From positions 4,445,001-4,509,000 of the forward strand of contig NZ_CP036433.1 in NCBI RefSeq assembly GCF_007751035.1: a DNA stretch of 64,000 nucleotides, given 5' to 3'. Positions 26,474 to 34,997 of the stretch are shown here, one piece after another. The translations under genes and the position numbers were made by a program. The stretch's first letter is position 1, and each line of letters opens with the position of its first letter. The stretch is from Lignipirellula cremea. Lineage in GTDB: Bacteria; Planctomycetota; Planctomycetia; Pirellulales; Pirellulaceae. The notes below the pieces were generated by a model. That model worked only from the letters and a program-made list of their open reading frames with translations. It was not told the DNA's origin and ran no database searches.

Positions 26474-27643
26474 TTAGCGTCCCATCTCGGTTGACGGAAA
26501 TCGCAAAGGGATCGAGGCGCCCGAATCGGCAGGATACGCCTGGTTCGCAGGATACGCCTGGTTCGCAGGATAAGCCTTGTTCGGCGGATACGACGGGTTC
26601 GCCGGGCCATACTGCGGCGGAGGATATGCCTGGTTCGGCGGATACGCCTGGTTTGCCGGTGCGTTCTGCGGCGGCGGATACGCCTGGTTGTTCGACGCAC
26701 CCTGGTTTGGCGGCGAGGCGGGGCGTCCCAGATTGACGGGGTAGCCGGGATTGGCGTTGCCAGGCGACATGTTGCCGGGGGCGGCTGCGGTCGGCAAGCC
26801 ACGTCCGCTAGGGGCGGCGCGGAATCCGGGCACGGGCGCATTGCCCGGCCCAAAGGTTTGAGGTCCCAAGGCAGGGTTCTGATACTGCGGAGCCGGCGTA
26901 AAGGCAGGCGGTCCCGGCGCCGGCCCATAGGTCTGCGGCGCGGGATTCGGCAACGGCTGACCAGGCAATGGCTGACTGGGCAATGGCTGACTGGGCAATG
27001 GCTGACTGGGCAATGGCTGACCGGGCAATGGCTGACTGGGCAATGCCTGACCGGGCAATGGCTGACCGGGCGTTCCCGGCGTAATGATGGTTCCTGGCGG
27101 AAATGACCCCGGCGCCAAGGTGCCGGCCGGCGGTTGTCCGGGCGGGTAGTAGGGTTGGCCGACCGCCGTTGGCGGGCCGTTTGTCAGCAGAGGAGAGACG
27201 ACGCCTTGTCGCGACTGGCCGCGGAGCTGTTCGCCCCGTTCGCGCAGAACCTCGGCGGGTACGATCTGCTGCGGCTCCAGGTTGAAGGCCAGCTCGCGCT
27301 CGTCCCGGATTTCTCCTACAGTGAAATTTTCCGAGAAGAAGTCGACCACGGGATACTCGTACCACGGCGGTCGAATGTTCTGTTTGACGGTGACTGTTTC
27401 GTAGCCGCCTTTGATCAACTGGATTTTACGCGTGCCATAATAGACAAACGCAGTCGATACGGGAGTGATGCCAATATACTGGTCATCGATATAAACAAGC
27501 GCGCCTGGCGGCGTACTGCGAACGGTGATGCGTCGCCGCACGGCTCCCATCTGCAGGCAACAGAACAACACCAGCAGGAACAGGCACAGGCCGCGAGACC
27601 GCCAGCTGCTTTGGGGATTCGTTCTGTTTTGATCGCTCGCCAC
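26474..27643 (-). CDS. PEGA-domain protein with long Pro/Gln/Asn-rich repeat tail
   Basis: 389 residues from GTG 27643, chosen because AGAAGGA lies eight bases upstream; the frame runs 26 codons further. A membrane/signal segment (GLCLFLLVLFCCLQMGA, about 19-35) leads into a PEGA domain (VRSTPPGALVYIDDQYIGIT, PVSTAFVYYGTRKIQLIKGG then YETV), a surface-exposed beta-sandwich that may contact the cell wall or partner proteins. The remaining 230 residues are low-complexity: eight five-residue units of the QPLPG/QPLPS kind, then AYPPNQ/AYPANQ units. Two Cys at the end of the hydrophobic segment could make it a lipoprotein, but the lipobox is poor. It lies downstream of the FlgI-like gene in the same direction. 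Confidence 0.75.
   Translation of the reverse strand: MASDQNRTNPQSSWRSRGLCLFLLVLFCCLQMGAVRRRITVRSTPPGALVYIDDQYIGITPVSTAFVYYGTRKIQLIKGGYETVTVKQNIRPPWYEYPVVDFFSENFTVGEIRDERELAFNLEPQQIVPAEVLRERGEQLRGQSRQGVVSPLLTNGPPTAVGQPYYPPGQPPAGTLAPGSFPPGTIITPGTPGQPLPGQALPSQPLPGQPLPSQPLPSQPLPSQPLPGQPLPNPAPQTYGPAPGPPAFTPAPQYQNPALGPQTFGPGNAPVPGFRAAPSGRGLPTAAAPGNMSPGNANPGYPVNLGRPASPPNQGASNNQAYPPPQNAPANQAYPPNQAYPPPQYGPANPSYPPNKAYPANQAYPANQAYPADSGASIPLRFPSTEMGR
26520..26695. repeat. Degenerate 15-bp repeats encoding AYPxNQ units
   Basis: GGATACGCCTGGTTCG-like units recur every 15 or 30 bases through this stretch, within the PEGA gene. On the coding strand they specify repeated AYPANQ/AYPPNQ/AYPPPQ peptides. Confidence 0.7.
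26951..27070. repeat. Eight-copy 15-bp tandem repeat in the PEGA gene
   Basis: CAATGGCTGACTGGG and close variants are repeated eight times with no spacer. Since 15 is a multiple of three, each copy adds one five-residue unit (QPLPS or QPLPG) and copy-number change keeps the frame. Confidence 0.9.
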
Positions 27644-27781
27644 CAGAATATCCTTCTCAAGAGAACCTGCCAGACCCGCCAGCAAGGCTCGCCCCAAAGG
27701 AGAGAGCCTGCTTTTTCCCATGGCGGAAAAAGGCGCCGCCCGGCGACGACGAAGAAATTTCGGTCGCCTGATTGGCCGGAG

Positions 27782-29614
27782 CTACTCTGGCATGAACCAG
27801 CCGGAGACTTTGTCGAAGAAGCCGCGTTTCGGTTCCGGTTCTTCTTCTTCGTACTCAATCTGGTCGGCCATGGTTTCGCGAATTTCCTGTTCCGATTGGC
27901 TGCTGCGCGTCTGGTACAGTTCCGGCAGGGGACTGGCCGTCCGTTCGCTGCCGTCGGCTTCACTGGCGCTGGCGTAGTAGTTGCGTCCCGGCATGGGGGT
28001 CGCGTTGACGGCGACCCGTCCGGCGAATAGCCCTTCTTTTTCGGCCGTACGCATGGCGGCAAGGACTTCGCCGTAGCCGCCGCCGGCTTTCACAATGCCG
28101 GCGATCATGTCAGGAACGCGATCGTTACACTCCAGCCGCAGGTCGCTCTGACCCGGCGAGAAGCGACTGATCTTCAGTCGTCCCGGTCCCAGCGGGGTGA
28201 TCATGATATGCGGTCCTGCGTACAGGAACTCGGTCGGTCGCACCGTGGCTTCTCTGCCAAAGACGACCACCTCGGCGCGCCGGGTGCGGGCAAAGTGCAC
28301 CATCGGCTCGCCCAGCGAAGGAGCCACATGCAGGTTGAATTTGCCGTCCAGCAGATGGCCCTCGACCATTGGATCTTGCGGGTTCCGGGTGTACAGGGCC
28401 CGGAAGGCGCCATAGCGAGTTTCGGCGCTGGGGTTGCTCATCAGCTCGGCCAGGGCCTCGACCGCTTCGATATCGTGCATCACGGTCAAGGCAGCCAGGG
28501 CGTGCCAGCGAAACTGCGGTTTGGAAGCCGCCGCTTCGGACAACGCAGGAACGGCTTCGACCCGTCGCAAATACGCCAGCGCTTCCGCAGCATAGAACCG
28601 GCATTCAAAGAACTCGGATTCCAGCCCCTTGAGCAGCGTCGGTTCCGCTTCGGCGCCGATCGCTTCCAGCCGCAAGGCGGCAGCCGCGGCGGTGGTCGGT
28701 TCCAGCAGTTGTCGCTCCAGCAGGCCCAGGCGTTTGACCATGGCCGAGGGAGTATCCCGCACCGGAATGTTGGCGACCACCCGCAGGTAACGACCGATGT
28801 TGTGTTTGTACTGCGGCGGGATCAGCAGTTCGATAAAGCGATTCGTCTTGGGGGTGGCGACGCCGCGATGGCCGCCGACTCCGCCTTTGAGATAGAAACG
28901 CTTGTTGACCGCCGAGCCGATCAGGGTCGAAGTTTTGATGGAGTGGTTGCCGTCGCGGATCGAGAGACCCAGCGGCCGGTTTTGCATGGCGCGCCCGCCC
29001 CCCAGCACCATGCCGCGGGTCAGGAACGATTTGTCTTCTTCGCCTTCAAAAATGGAGTCGACCAGAATCGGACCCTCGGCCTGGGCCGCTTCGTGACCTG
29101 TCTGCAGGGCGTTCCCCATGACTTCGATCTGGCGCAGGCGAGAGAACATTAAATAGCCGCTGGCCAGGCTGGTCGTTTCACTGCGGCTGCGAGTGGTGAC
29201 TTCCAGGTCCAGCGGGTCGTCTTTTTCCACGCCGGGAGGAAGGTACGCGGTGACGATCACCATCGACGTCGACGGCAAAGCCAGGACGTCGTCGGGATGT
29301 TCCACGTCGTGCTGTTTCATTTCGCCGACCAGACGCGATCGCTGCGGCGAAGGCGGCGGATCGCTGCCCGTATTCCGCAGATTCGTCACCAGCGCGATGC
29401 TTTCGACCTTGAGCCAGTTTACGCCCCAAGGGCCGGCCAGATCGCCAACAAAGGTGGTTTCCCCCCGCGATGCGTCTTTGACGAACGGTTCAATCTCCGT
29501 TTTGTCAGGACGAAAATCAAACAGCGGCGAAGTGCACCCCATGATCACAGAGGTTAACACCACAACGGTTACGCTGCATTTAAGCGGTATATGCATTCCG
29601 GCGAGAAGCCTCAT
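27782..29614 (-). CDS. FlgI-like (flagellar P-ring-related) lipoprotein with HEAT-like repeats
   Basis: 610 residues from ATG 29614 (GGAG nine bases upstream). A lipobox ends at Cys27 (TSVIMGC). Residues to about 300 resemble FlgI: LKVESIALVTNLRNTGSD, IVTAYLPPGVEKDDPLDLEV, TSLASGYLMFSRL, then RPLGLSIRDGNHSIKTS and a FIELLIPPQY block. Residues about 320-430 form HEAT/PBS-lyase-like helices (FYAAEALAYLRRVEAVPALS, RWHALAALTVMHD, TRYGAFRALYTRN). The C-terminal part is unassigned with an acidic end. FlgI itself is a non-lipidated periplasmic ring subunit of about 370 residues. No other flagellar gene is near, so a distinct envelope ring or scaffold is possible. The PEGA gene follows 138 bases downstream. 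Confidence 0.7.
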   Translation of the reverse strand: MRLLAGMHIPLKCSVTVVVLTSVIMGCTSPLFDFRPDKTEIEPFVKDASRGETTFVGDLAGPWGVNWLKVESIALVTNLRNTGSDPPPSPQRSRLVGEMKQHDVEHPDDVLALPSTSMVIVTAYLPPGVEKDDPLDLEVTTRSRSETTSLASGYLMFSRLRQIEVMGNALQTGHEAAQAEGPILVDSIFEGEEDKSFLTRGMVLGGGRAMQNRPLGLSIRDGNHSIKTSTLIGSAVNKRFYLKGGVGGHRGVATPKTNRFIELLIPPQYKHNIGRYLRVVANIPVRDTPSAMVKRLGLLERQLLEPTTAAAAALRLEAIGAEAEPTLLKGLESEFFECRFYAAEALAYLRRVEAVPALSEAAASKPQFRWHALAALTVMHDIEAVEALAELMSNPSAETRYGAFRALYTRNPQDPMVEGHLLDGKFNLHVAPSLGEPMVHFARTRRAEVVVFGREATVRPTEFLYAGPHIMITPLGPGRLKISRFSPGQSDLRLECNDRVPDMIAGIVKAGGGYGEVLAAMRTAEKEGLFAGRVAVNATPMPGRNYYASASEADGSERTASPLPELYQTRSSQSEQEIRETMADQIEYEEEEPEPKRGFFDKVSGWFMPE

Positions 29615-30090
29615 CCGATAACGCTCCATAAGTCGGTCGCCACATAGGCTCTGCAAAGCAGGTCCAGGTTGCCGGATCTCCGGCCATGCCTGAGGACGCT
29701 TCAGCTGCGGCGCGCTGATTCGCCAGAAGGGAAACGAGCGGCAAAAGTAGAAAAATACCCAGAAACCGTCAAGGGAAGAAAAGCTGTCCCGCTCCCATGG
29801 CGGTCAGGCTGGCAGCCGTCGATCCCATCACCAGCCCCCTCGACGGTAGTTCAGGAAGGCAAGGAGAACCAGGCAGGCCGACCATCCCCCTGGAGTGGAC
29901 TTCGCCAGAGGTTCTTCTTCCTCCGCAGCGCCGCACAGACCTGCAGATCCACTATTATTTTGTCAAACTTTAAGTTTTAAAATCAGCCGCCGGGCGTCAG
30001 GGGGAAACGGCTGAGGGGATGAACCCTGAATTCTTGCCTTGACGATCCACTACCCCGAAGTCGAACGACGGCGCGCCGCGAGCGAGCCAG
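29615..30090. other. Intergenic region without recognisable gene
   Basis: About 475 bases between the FlgI-like gene (leftward start) and the 3' end of the epimerase-like gene. An AT-rich patch at 29951-29983 stands out against the GC-rich background and may contain the leftward promoter of the FlgI-like gene. A 103-codon rightward frame here has no family resemblance and is not called. Confidence 0.4.
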
Positions 30091-31128
30091 TTAGAACTTG
30101 CCGTCGCGTACTTCGAAGCGCGTCGGCTTCCCCAGCAGGCGCCCACCGGACGAAATCCAGGCGGCGATCCAGCGGATGATCTGATCGGCCGTGACCCGGG
30201 GAGAGCCGAACCGGCGGTGACCAGCCTCCCCGTTATTCAGCAAGGCGGAAGGCTGCTCCTGGCCGACAATCTCCACCCTTTTGCCCAGCAGGTCGCCAAA
30301 CTGCAACGCGGTCTCGCGGATGCTCAGCCGTTCCGGGCCGGCCACATTCAGCACAAAGGGGGGCGACGTCGTTTCTCCCAGGGCGGCCAGCGTCATGGCG
30401 CAAGCGTCGGCCTGCCAGATCACATTGGCGTAGCCCATGCTGACGTCAATCGGCGTTTCGGCCCAAACCTGCTGGGCAATGTCGACCAGCACGCCGTAAC
30501 GCAATTCGACCGCGTAATTCAAGCGGAGCAATGCTAGCGGAATGCTGTAGCGGCGACTGAGGAAATCGAACATCCTCTCCCGGCCCAGGGCCGTCATGGC
30601 GTATTCGCCAATGGGGGCGAGCGGGTCGGTCTCTTGCGAGCCGCCGCTGTCGATGGGAACCAGGGGATAGACGTTGCCCGTCGAGTAGGCCGCGATCCGG
30701 CTGTGGCGGAAACGGCGGGCCACAAGCGACGCCATGTACACATTGGTGCCCCAGGTCAGCGACGGCTGGGCGCCAGAGCCAAACTTCATGCCGGTCATGT
30801 GGATGACGTTCGGCGCATCGGGCAGCGACGCGACGAAGTCTTCGTCGAGCAGGTCGCCGGCTAGAGTTTCAATGCCGTGCTGCTGCAGAGCCTCACGGGC
30901 GGCCAGATCCGAGAACCGGCTGACCGCGATGATGCGGCGATTGTCGCCCAGCTGGTCGACGGCCCGCTTTGCCATCAGCGCCTGCGACAGTCCCATTTTT
31001 CCGCCGGCGCCCAGCAGCAGCAGATCGCCCGGCGCCTGGCTCAGTCCGGCCACGGCCGCGGGAGTCGGCTCGCTGAGCAGATGGTCGAGTTCTTCTTCGG
31101 TGGCGATCGTTTCTGGCAGGGTTGTCAT
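30091..31128 (-). CDS. NAD-dependent epimerase/dehydratase-like (extended SDR) protein
   Basis: 345 residues from ATG 31128 (AAGGAG eight bases upstream). The Rossmann motif LLLLGAGGKMG (36-46) and the block IAAYSTGNVYP (145-155) fit extended short-chain dehydrogenases, and FVLNVAGPERLSIRETALQF is typical of NDP-sugar epimerases. The active-site Tyr is probably Tyr176 (GEYAMTALGRE), but the Lys four residues later is replaced by Ala180, so catalysis may be altered or absent. It lies 25 bases after the Nramp-like gene and close to a hydroxypyruvate-isomerase-like gene, so all three may form one operon. Substrate unknown. Confidence 0.75.
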   Translation of the reverse strand: MTTLPETIATEEELDHLLSEPTPAAVAGLSQAPGDLLLLGAGGKMGLSQALMAKRAVDQLGDNRRIIAVSRFSDLAAREALQQHGIETLAGDLLDEDFVASLPDAPNVIHMTGMKFGSGAQPSLTWGTNVYMASLVARRFRHSRIAAYSTGNVYPLVPIDSGGSQETDPLAPIGEYAMTALGRERMFDFLSRRYSIPLALLRLNYAVELRYGVLVDIAQQVWAETPIDVSMGYANVIWQADACAMTLAALGETTSPPFVLNVAGPERLSIRETALQFGDLLGKRVEIVGQEQPSALLNNGEAGHRRFGSPRVTADQIIRWIAAWISSGGRLLGKPTRFEVRDGKF

Positions 31129-31153
31129 GCAGGGGCTCCTTCCGGAACGGTCG

Positions 31154-32950
31154 TTACGATAAGTACTTGTCGAAAAATTTGTAGGCGGCCACCCCGGCGG
31201 AGACCGTGATAAACAGCAGGCTGAAAATGCTGCCAGCGACCAGCCACTTCGGCGTTTTCCGGTCGCCCTGCAGGTCAGGCTGCAGGGACAGATAAACCAT
31301 CGCCAGGGCAATGAGCGGCAGCCCAATAATGACGGCGGCCTGGGCAATCACAATGCAGTACACCCGCTGGGAAGCTGGCACAAACATGGCGACCAGCATG
31401 CCAATCAGTAATGCGATGGAAGTAAACACCCTGGCGGCGACGCCATCCATGCGGCCGCCCAGACCCAGTCCGTCGGCGAACATGGAGCCGCCAATCAGGG
31501 CGTTAATGAGAAACGAGCTGAACGCCGCGGCAAAGATGCCCGAGCTGAACAGCAGTACGGCCTTCGTGCCGAACAGCGGCTCCAGCTGGCGTCCGACGTC
31601 GGCCACGTTCTGAAAGCTGACATCGGTCCTGATCGTTAGTTGGTCGTCGGCGCCCTGGTCGCTTTGATAGGTCAGCGTCGCCAGGGCGGTATTAATGTTG
31701 GCGACGGAGCCGATCAGCGTCAGGGTTTTTTTCTCTTTCTCTTCCTTCCCTTGTTTCACCGTCAGTCCGTCTGCGGGTCCGCCTTTTTTCGCCACGTCCG
31801 GGTCGATGGCGATCTTCCCCTGTTTGACCTCCAGTACGGCCTCGATATCGCCGGTCTGGGAGTGCTGCAGGCTAAGGCCGGGGATTGCACTGATGGACCC
31901 GCTTTGGAATCTGCGACTACCGGGAGCGTCGTCGCCCGCTTCCGCATCGGCGGCAGCGACCTGAAGCTGCAGGCGGTAGACATCATCCTTGCCGTGAAAG
32001 GCGAGCGCCGCGGTCAGCATGATGACCAGCGTAATCGAAGCCAGCACCACCACGCCGGCCAGCGAATCGACGAGGCCGTCTTTCAGCTCTTCCATTCCCC
32101 AGCCCTTCTCACGCACCAGGTACGCCTGGTAGAAAGCGGCCGGTACGACCAGCGTTGTGCCAATCAGGGCAATGATCGCCAGCAGGTTCACCTGAGACGA
32201 CTCTTCGACCGCTGCCTTGCTCTTGACTTCCGCTGTGGCGACCTTGGTTTCCGCTGTGGCGACCTTGGTTTCCGCTGTGCCGACTTTGGCTTCCTCAGGG
32301 TCGGCGGCGGGAGTTGTGGCCGGGGTTAATGTCTCCGAAACCTGGGCGGCGCCGGAGTCGACGATTGCTGCGGCTTTCACGTCGGGATCGCCGGAGCCGA
32401 AAATCAGGAGAAAAAAGAAGTTGCAGAAGAAGGCGATCAGCATCGCCCCCACCAGCACCTTCATCAGCAATTCGACCGGCTTGTAAAGATGCCGGAACAG
32501 AAACAGAAAGCCGATGATCGCCGTGTTCAGCAGCAGCAGCACCAGGTTCTGCGCCGACAGAATCGCGTGTTCGCCTTTGCTGTCGGCGAACAACGGGCTC
32601 AAAGCAGCCAGCACGCCCAGGTTGTTGCCGAACTGGTAGCCGGAAGCAATCAGGAAAATGGTCAGACCGACCAGCGCCGTAAACGGCCTGCCCAGTCGGG
32701 CCGTGAGTTCTTCGCACAGCGTGCCTTTGAGTACGACGCCCAGCCTGGCCCCCAGGGCGACCATGCAAGCCATCATCGCGCTGGCCAACAACACGACCCA
32801 CACCATCGAAAAGCCGTTATCACGGCCAACCGAGGAACTGCTGAGCACGCTGCCCGGGCCGACCACCACTGAAGCGACAATAAACGCCGGTCCGATCGCT
32901 CGCAGGAATCGCCAAATCGAAGGCGGAGAAGAAGGCGTGGGATCGTTCAT
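31154..32950 (-). CDS. Nramp-superfamily transporter with two large hydrophilic insertions
   Basis: 598 residues against 400-450 for normal Nramp. The membrane segments fit the LeuT-fold Nramp pattern (RAIGPAFIVASVVVGPGSVL; LLAIIALIGTTLVVPAAFYQ). The TM1 metal motif DPGN reads GPGS (31-34), and the TM6 MPH motif reads VVPAA (268-272), so the known metal ligands are missing. Insert 1 (about 187-252) holds heptad-like ETKVATA repeats. Insert 2 (about 320-455) contains a cadherin/VCBS-like beta pattern (LTLIGSVANINTALATLTYQ) and lies between two membrane segments. Ion and direction cannot be stated. ATG 32950 was chosen from the Nramp N-terminus; the frame runs 58 codons further. Confidence 0.75.
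   Translation of the reverse strand: MNDPTPSSPPSIWRFLRAIGPAFIVASVVVGPGSVLSSSSVGRDNGFSMVWVVLLASAMMACMVALGARLGVVLKGTLCEELTARLGRPFTALVGLTIFLIASGYQFGNNLGVLAALSPLFADSKGEHAILSAQNLVLLLLNTAIIGFLFLFRHLYKPVELLMKVLVGAMLIAFFCNFFFLLIFGSGDPDVKAAAIVDSGAAQVSETLTPATTPAADPEEAKVGTAETKVATAETKVATAEVKSKAAVEESSQVNLLAIIALIGTTLVVPAAFYQAYLVREKGWGMEELKDGLVDSLAGVVVLASITLVIMLTAALAFHGKDDVYRLQLQVAAADAEAGDDAPGSRRFQSGSISAIPGLSLQHSQTGDIEAVLEVKQGKIAIDPDVAKKGGPADGLTVKQGKEEKEKKTLTLIGSVANINTALATLTYQSDQGADDQLTIRTDVSFQNVADVGRQLEPLFGTKAVLLFSSGIFAAAFSSFLINALIGGSMFADGLGLGGRMDGVAARVFTSIALLIGMLVAMFVPASQRVYCIVIAQAAVIIGLPLIALAMVYLSLQPDLQGDRKTPKWLVAGSIFSLLFITVSAGVAAYKFFDKYLS
32228..32290. repeat. Three-copy 21-bp tandem repeat in the transporter gene
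   Basis: Two exact copies (32228-32248, 32249-32269) and one diverged copy (32270-32290) of TTCCGCTGTGGCGACCTTGG plus one base encode the seven-residue unit ETKVATA in the first hydrophilic insert. Confidence 0.85.
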
Positions 32951-33044
32951 GCAATTTCCAGACAGGGGAAGCAGTGACGCAGTCGAGGCGAGGTCATCAA
33001 TCGAATAAAACGGGGGAGACGTGCGGCCGCAGGCAGGCCGGCGA

Positions 33045-33965
33045 TCAGACGTCGCAAACCTGGGCGGCCTGGCGGAGGGCGGCGACCATGTCGTCGCCGG
33101 TGGGGATGAATTCCTGGGCGACAAAACCCTGGTAACCGGTGTCGACGATCGCCCTCATGACGGCCGGATAATTGACTTCCTGGTTCTCGTCGAGTTCGCC
33201 GCGACCGGGCACGCCGGCGGTGTGGTAATGGCCAATGACGTCCTGGTACTGGCGGAGCCGCCGAATCACATCGCCGTTCATGATCTGCACGTGGTAAATG
33301 TCAAACAGCAGCTTCATCCGCGGCGAGTCGACCTTTTTAATCATGTCGACGCAGTGGTCCACATCGTCGCCGAAATAGCCGGGATGGCCTTTCATGGGAT
33401 GGGTGTCGTCGCGCGTGTTCAGGTGTTCCAGGCAAATGTTAATGTTCTTCTCTTCCGCATAGCCGACGATCTTTTTCAGTCCTTCGACACAGGCCTTGTC
33501 GGATTGCTCGAAAGTCATTCCTTTTTTCTTCATGCCGGTAAAGGTGATCACGCTTTTGGCGCCAAACTCCACGGCCGTATCAATGCCCTGGCGAACGGCG
33601 GCGGCGCACTCGTCGTGCAGGGCCGGATCGCAAAAGCCTTTGGCGAAGCCATGGCTGCCGACCAGCGATATCTCCAGGCCGGCCTTGCGAATGGCCGGAT
33701 AGTGCTGGCTGCCGACGCCTTCCAGCCCTACCAGGCCGACGGATTGGGCGGCCTCGATGATTTGCGGGACTTCCATCGGCTTGAAGCACCAGCCCATGAG
33801 CGACTGGCGAATGCGACCTTTGGTGATTTTGAACGGCTGGTCGGAAGAGCTGGCGGCGGCAGAGGAATGCATAACGCCTGCGGCCAGGGCCGCTCCTGCG
33901 GCGGATTGAACAAAGGCCCGACGCGACAGCGCGGCGGACGGAGCACGTTCGTGAGGTTGCGACAT
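33045..33965 (-). CDS. Tat-exported hydroxypyruvate-isomerase-like TIM barrel
   Basis: 306 residues. A twin-arginine signal (LSRRAFVQSAAGAALAAGV, about 14-32) precedes a xylose-isomerase-like barrel. Family blocks include ICLEHLNTRDD, KLLFDIYHVQIMNGD, IGHYHTAGVPGRGELD and FVAQEFIPTGDD, matching the metal-binding Glu, Asp, His and Glu of the hydroxypyruvate isomerase (Hyi) group. Tat export of a sugar isomerase-like protein is common in Planctomycetes but unusual elsewhere. It is the first gene of the leftward group that continues with the Nramp-like and epimerase-like genes, with a 94-base gap. Confidence 0.8.
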   Translation of the reverse strand: MSQPHERAPSAALSRRAFVQSAAGAALAAGVMHSSAAASSSDQPFKITKGRIRQSLMGWCFKPMEVPQIIEAAQSVGLVGLEGVGSQHYPAIRKAGLEISLVGSHGFAKGFCDPALHDECAAAVRQGIDTAVEFGAKSVITFTGMKKKGMTFEQSDKACVEGLKKIVGYAEEKNINICLEHLNTRDDTHPMKGHPGYFGDDVDHCVDMIKKVDSPRMKLLFDIYHVQIMNGDVIRRLRQYQDVIGHYHTAGVPGRGELDENQEVNYPAVMRAIVDTGYQGFVAQEFIPTGDDMVAALRQAAQVCDV

Positions 33966-34297
33966 GATTCAACTCCTGCAGAAGGATGGCCAGGGGATCG
34001 CCATTGTGATGGCGCAGCGGGCGCCCCGCAAGAGAATGCATCGCTGGCGAAACTTTCGCCCTGGATACCTTCGGTCAGATACCCACGCCCCAGCCGCCCG
34101 GTGCATCAGACGGCGGCTTTCTGCTTTTTCTGGAGAAATTGCCGGGCTGAATTGTTTTCTGGGCGGAATCGATCGAATAATAAAAGGTACAGGGGAAATT
34201 AGAGGCAGGGCCGTCTCCTGACCGTTTGAGCGGCTCCCGGAACCCTTACCGGCCGGGCGGATTTGATACTGGCCGGTTCTATACGAAGGAGTAGTCA
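33966..34297. other. Divergent promoter region of the Hyi-like and first Gly/Tyr-rich genes
   Basis: About 330 bases, no gene. The right half (34152-34297) is the leader and promoter of the first Gly/Tyr-rich gene and has a diverged copy at 34968-35113. Confidence 0.6.
34152..34181 (+). promoter_or_regulatory. Promoter of the first Gly/Tyr-rich gene
   Basis: TTGTTT (34152-34157) and AATAAT (34176-34181) are 18 bases apart, 116 bases before the ATG. The same arrangement, with the same spacing and leader length, stands before the second copy, which supports function. Confidence 0.55.
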
Positions 34298-34783
34298 ATG
34301 TTACGTTACACCACGTCGGCGGCCGTTCTTGCCGCACTGATCATCTCGACGACCGCCACTGCACAGGAATTCGACGCGCCGCAGCCGGTCTCTGGTTTCC
34401 AGGCCGGAGCTAAGGCGACCGACGCTTCGTCCGCCGCGAATATGCAAAGAGTCCAGTACGGAAATCTCCAGTATGGCTATTACCGCCAGTACGGCTTATT
34501 CGGCGATACCGGTTACTACAACGGTAACGGGGCTAACGGCGACCTTCGCGGAAACGACGACGACGGTGGTAAGGGAGAGGCGAATCGCAGTTCTGATCGC
34601 GCCAATCCGGCTGGCCCGACGTTTGAGGTGAACCCCGCTTTTACGCCGTACTATGGCGGCTACGGCGGTAACTTCGGCACCAACTATGGCGAATACAGCG
34701 GTTTCAGCGGCTATGGCGCCTACACCGGGTTCCCTGGCTACAGCAATTATGGCGGATTCAGCTACCGTTTCAGTCCTTACTAA
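34298..34783 (+). CDS. Secreted Gly/Tyr/Asn-rich protein, copy 1
   Basis: 161 residues. A signal peptide (MLRYTTSAAVLAALIISTTA, cleavage near TAQEF) starts at ATG 34298 with GAAGGAG upstream. The mature protein has a conserved RVQYGNLQYGYY segment, an acidic DLRGNDDDGGKGE patch, then a low-complexity end of GGYGGNFG and FSGYGAYTGF type, closing with SPY. No enzyme motif is seen. Such Gly/Tyr-rich secreted proteins are typically structural or adhesive in the outer layer or matrix, but no function is proven. It is paralogous to the next gene (same MLRY start, same AQE cleavage region, same QYG motif, both ending in PY). Confidence 0.75.
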   Translation: MLRYTTSAAVLAALIISTTATAQEFDAPQPVSGFQAGAKATDASSAANMQRVQYGNLQYGYYRQYGLFGDTGYYNGNGANGDLRGNDDDGGKGEANRSSDRANPAGPTFEVNPAFTPYYGGYGGNFGTNYGEYSGFSGYGAYTGFPGYSNYGGFSYRFSPY

Positions 34784-34857
34784 CGGCCCGAGTGCAGCCT
34801 GATAGTCGGTTTCGCTGCGACGAGACCGCCTCATTGATTACATGCTCATGCACCAGG

Positions 34858-34895
34858 AGCGTCCCTTTACGACAGAGTGAAGGGACGCTCTTCTT
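34858..34895 (+). terminator. Terminator of Gly/Tyr-rich copy 1
   Basis: AGCGTCCCTT (34858-34867) and AAGGGACGCT (34880-34889) form a 10-bp stem followed by CTTCTT. A near-identical stem follows copy 2. Confidence 0.7.
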
Positions 34896-34967
34896 CGTAC
34901 AGGATTCTTCTCCTGTCAGCAGGATGGCCGGTTTTCTGTACTTTTTGGAAGAATGACGGTCGAGCCA

Positions 34968-34997
34968 TTGCTTTTTCGCTGGAATGGACGGAATAAT
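34968..34997 (+). promoter_or_regulatory. Promoter of the second Gly/Tyr-rich gene
   Basis: TTGCTT (34968-34973) and AATAAT (34992-34997) have 18-base spacing, 116 bases before the ATG at 35114. It is the duplicate of the element at 34152-34181. Confidence 0.55.

Noticed and set aside
26951-27070. Possible CRISPR array
   Set aside because: The 15-bp units are contiguous with no spacers and encode peptide repeats inside a gene.
29669-29980. 103-codon rightward open frame
   Set aside because: No ribosome-binding site, no domain and low-complexity composition; treated as intergenic.
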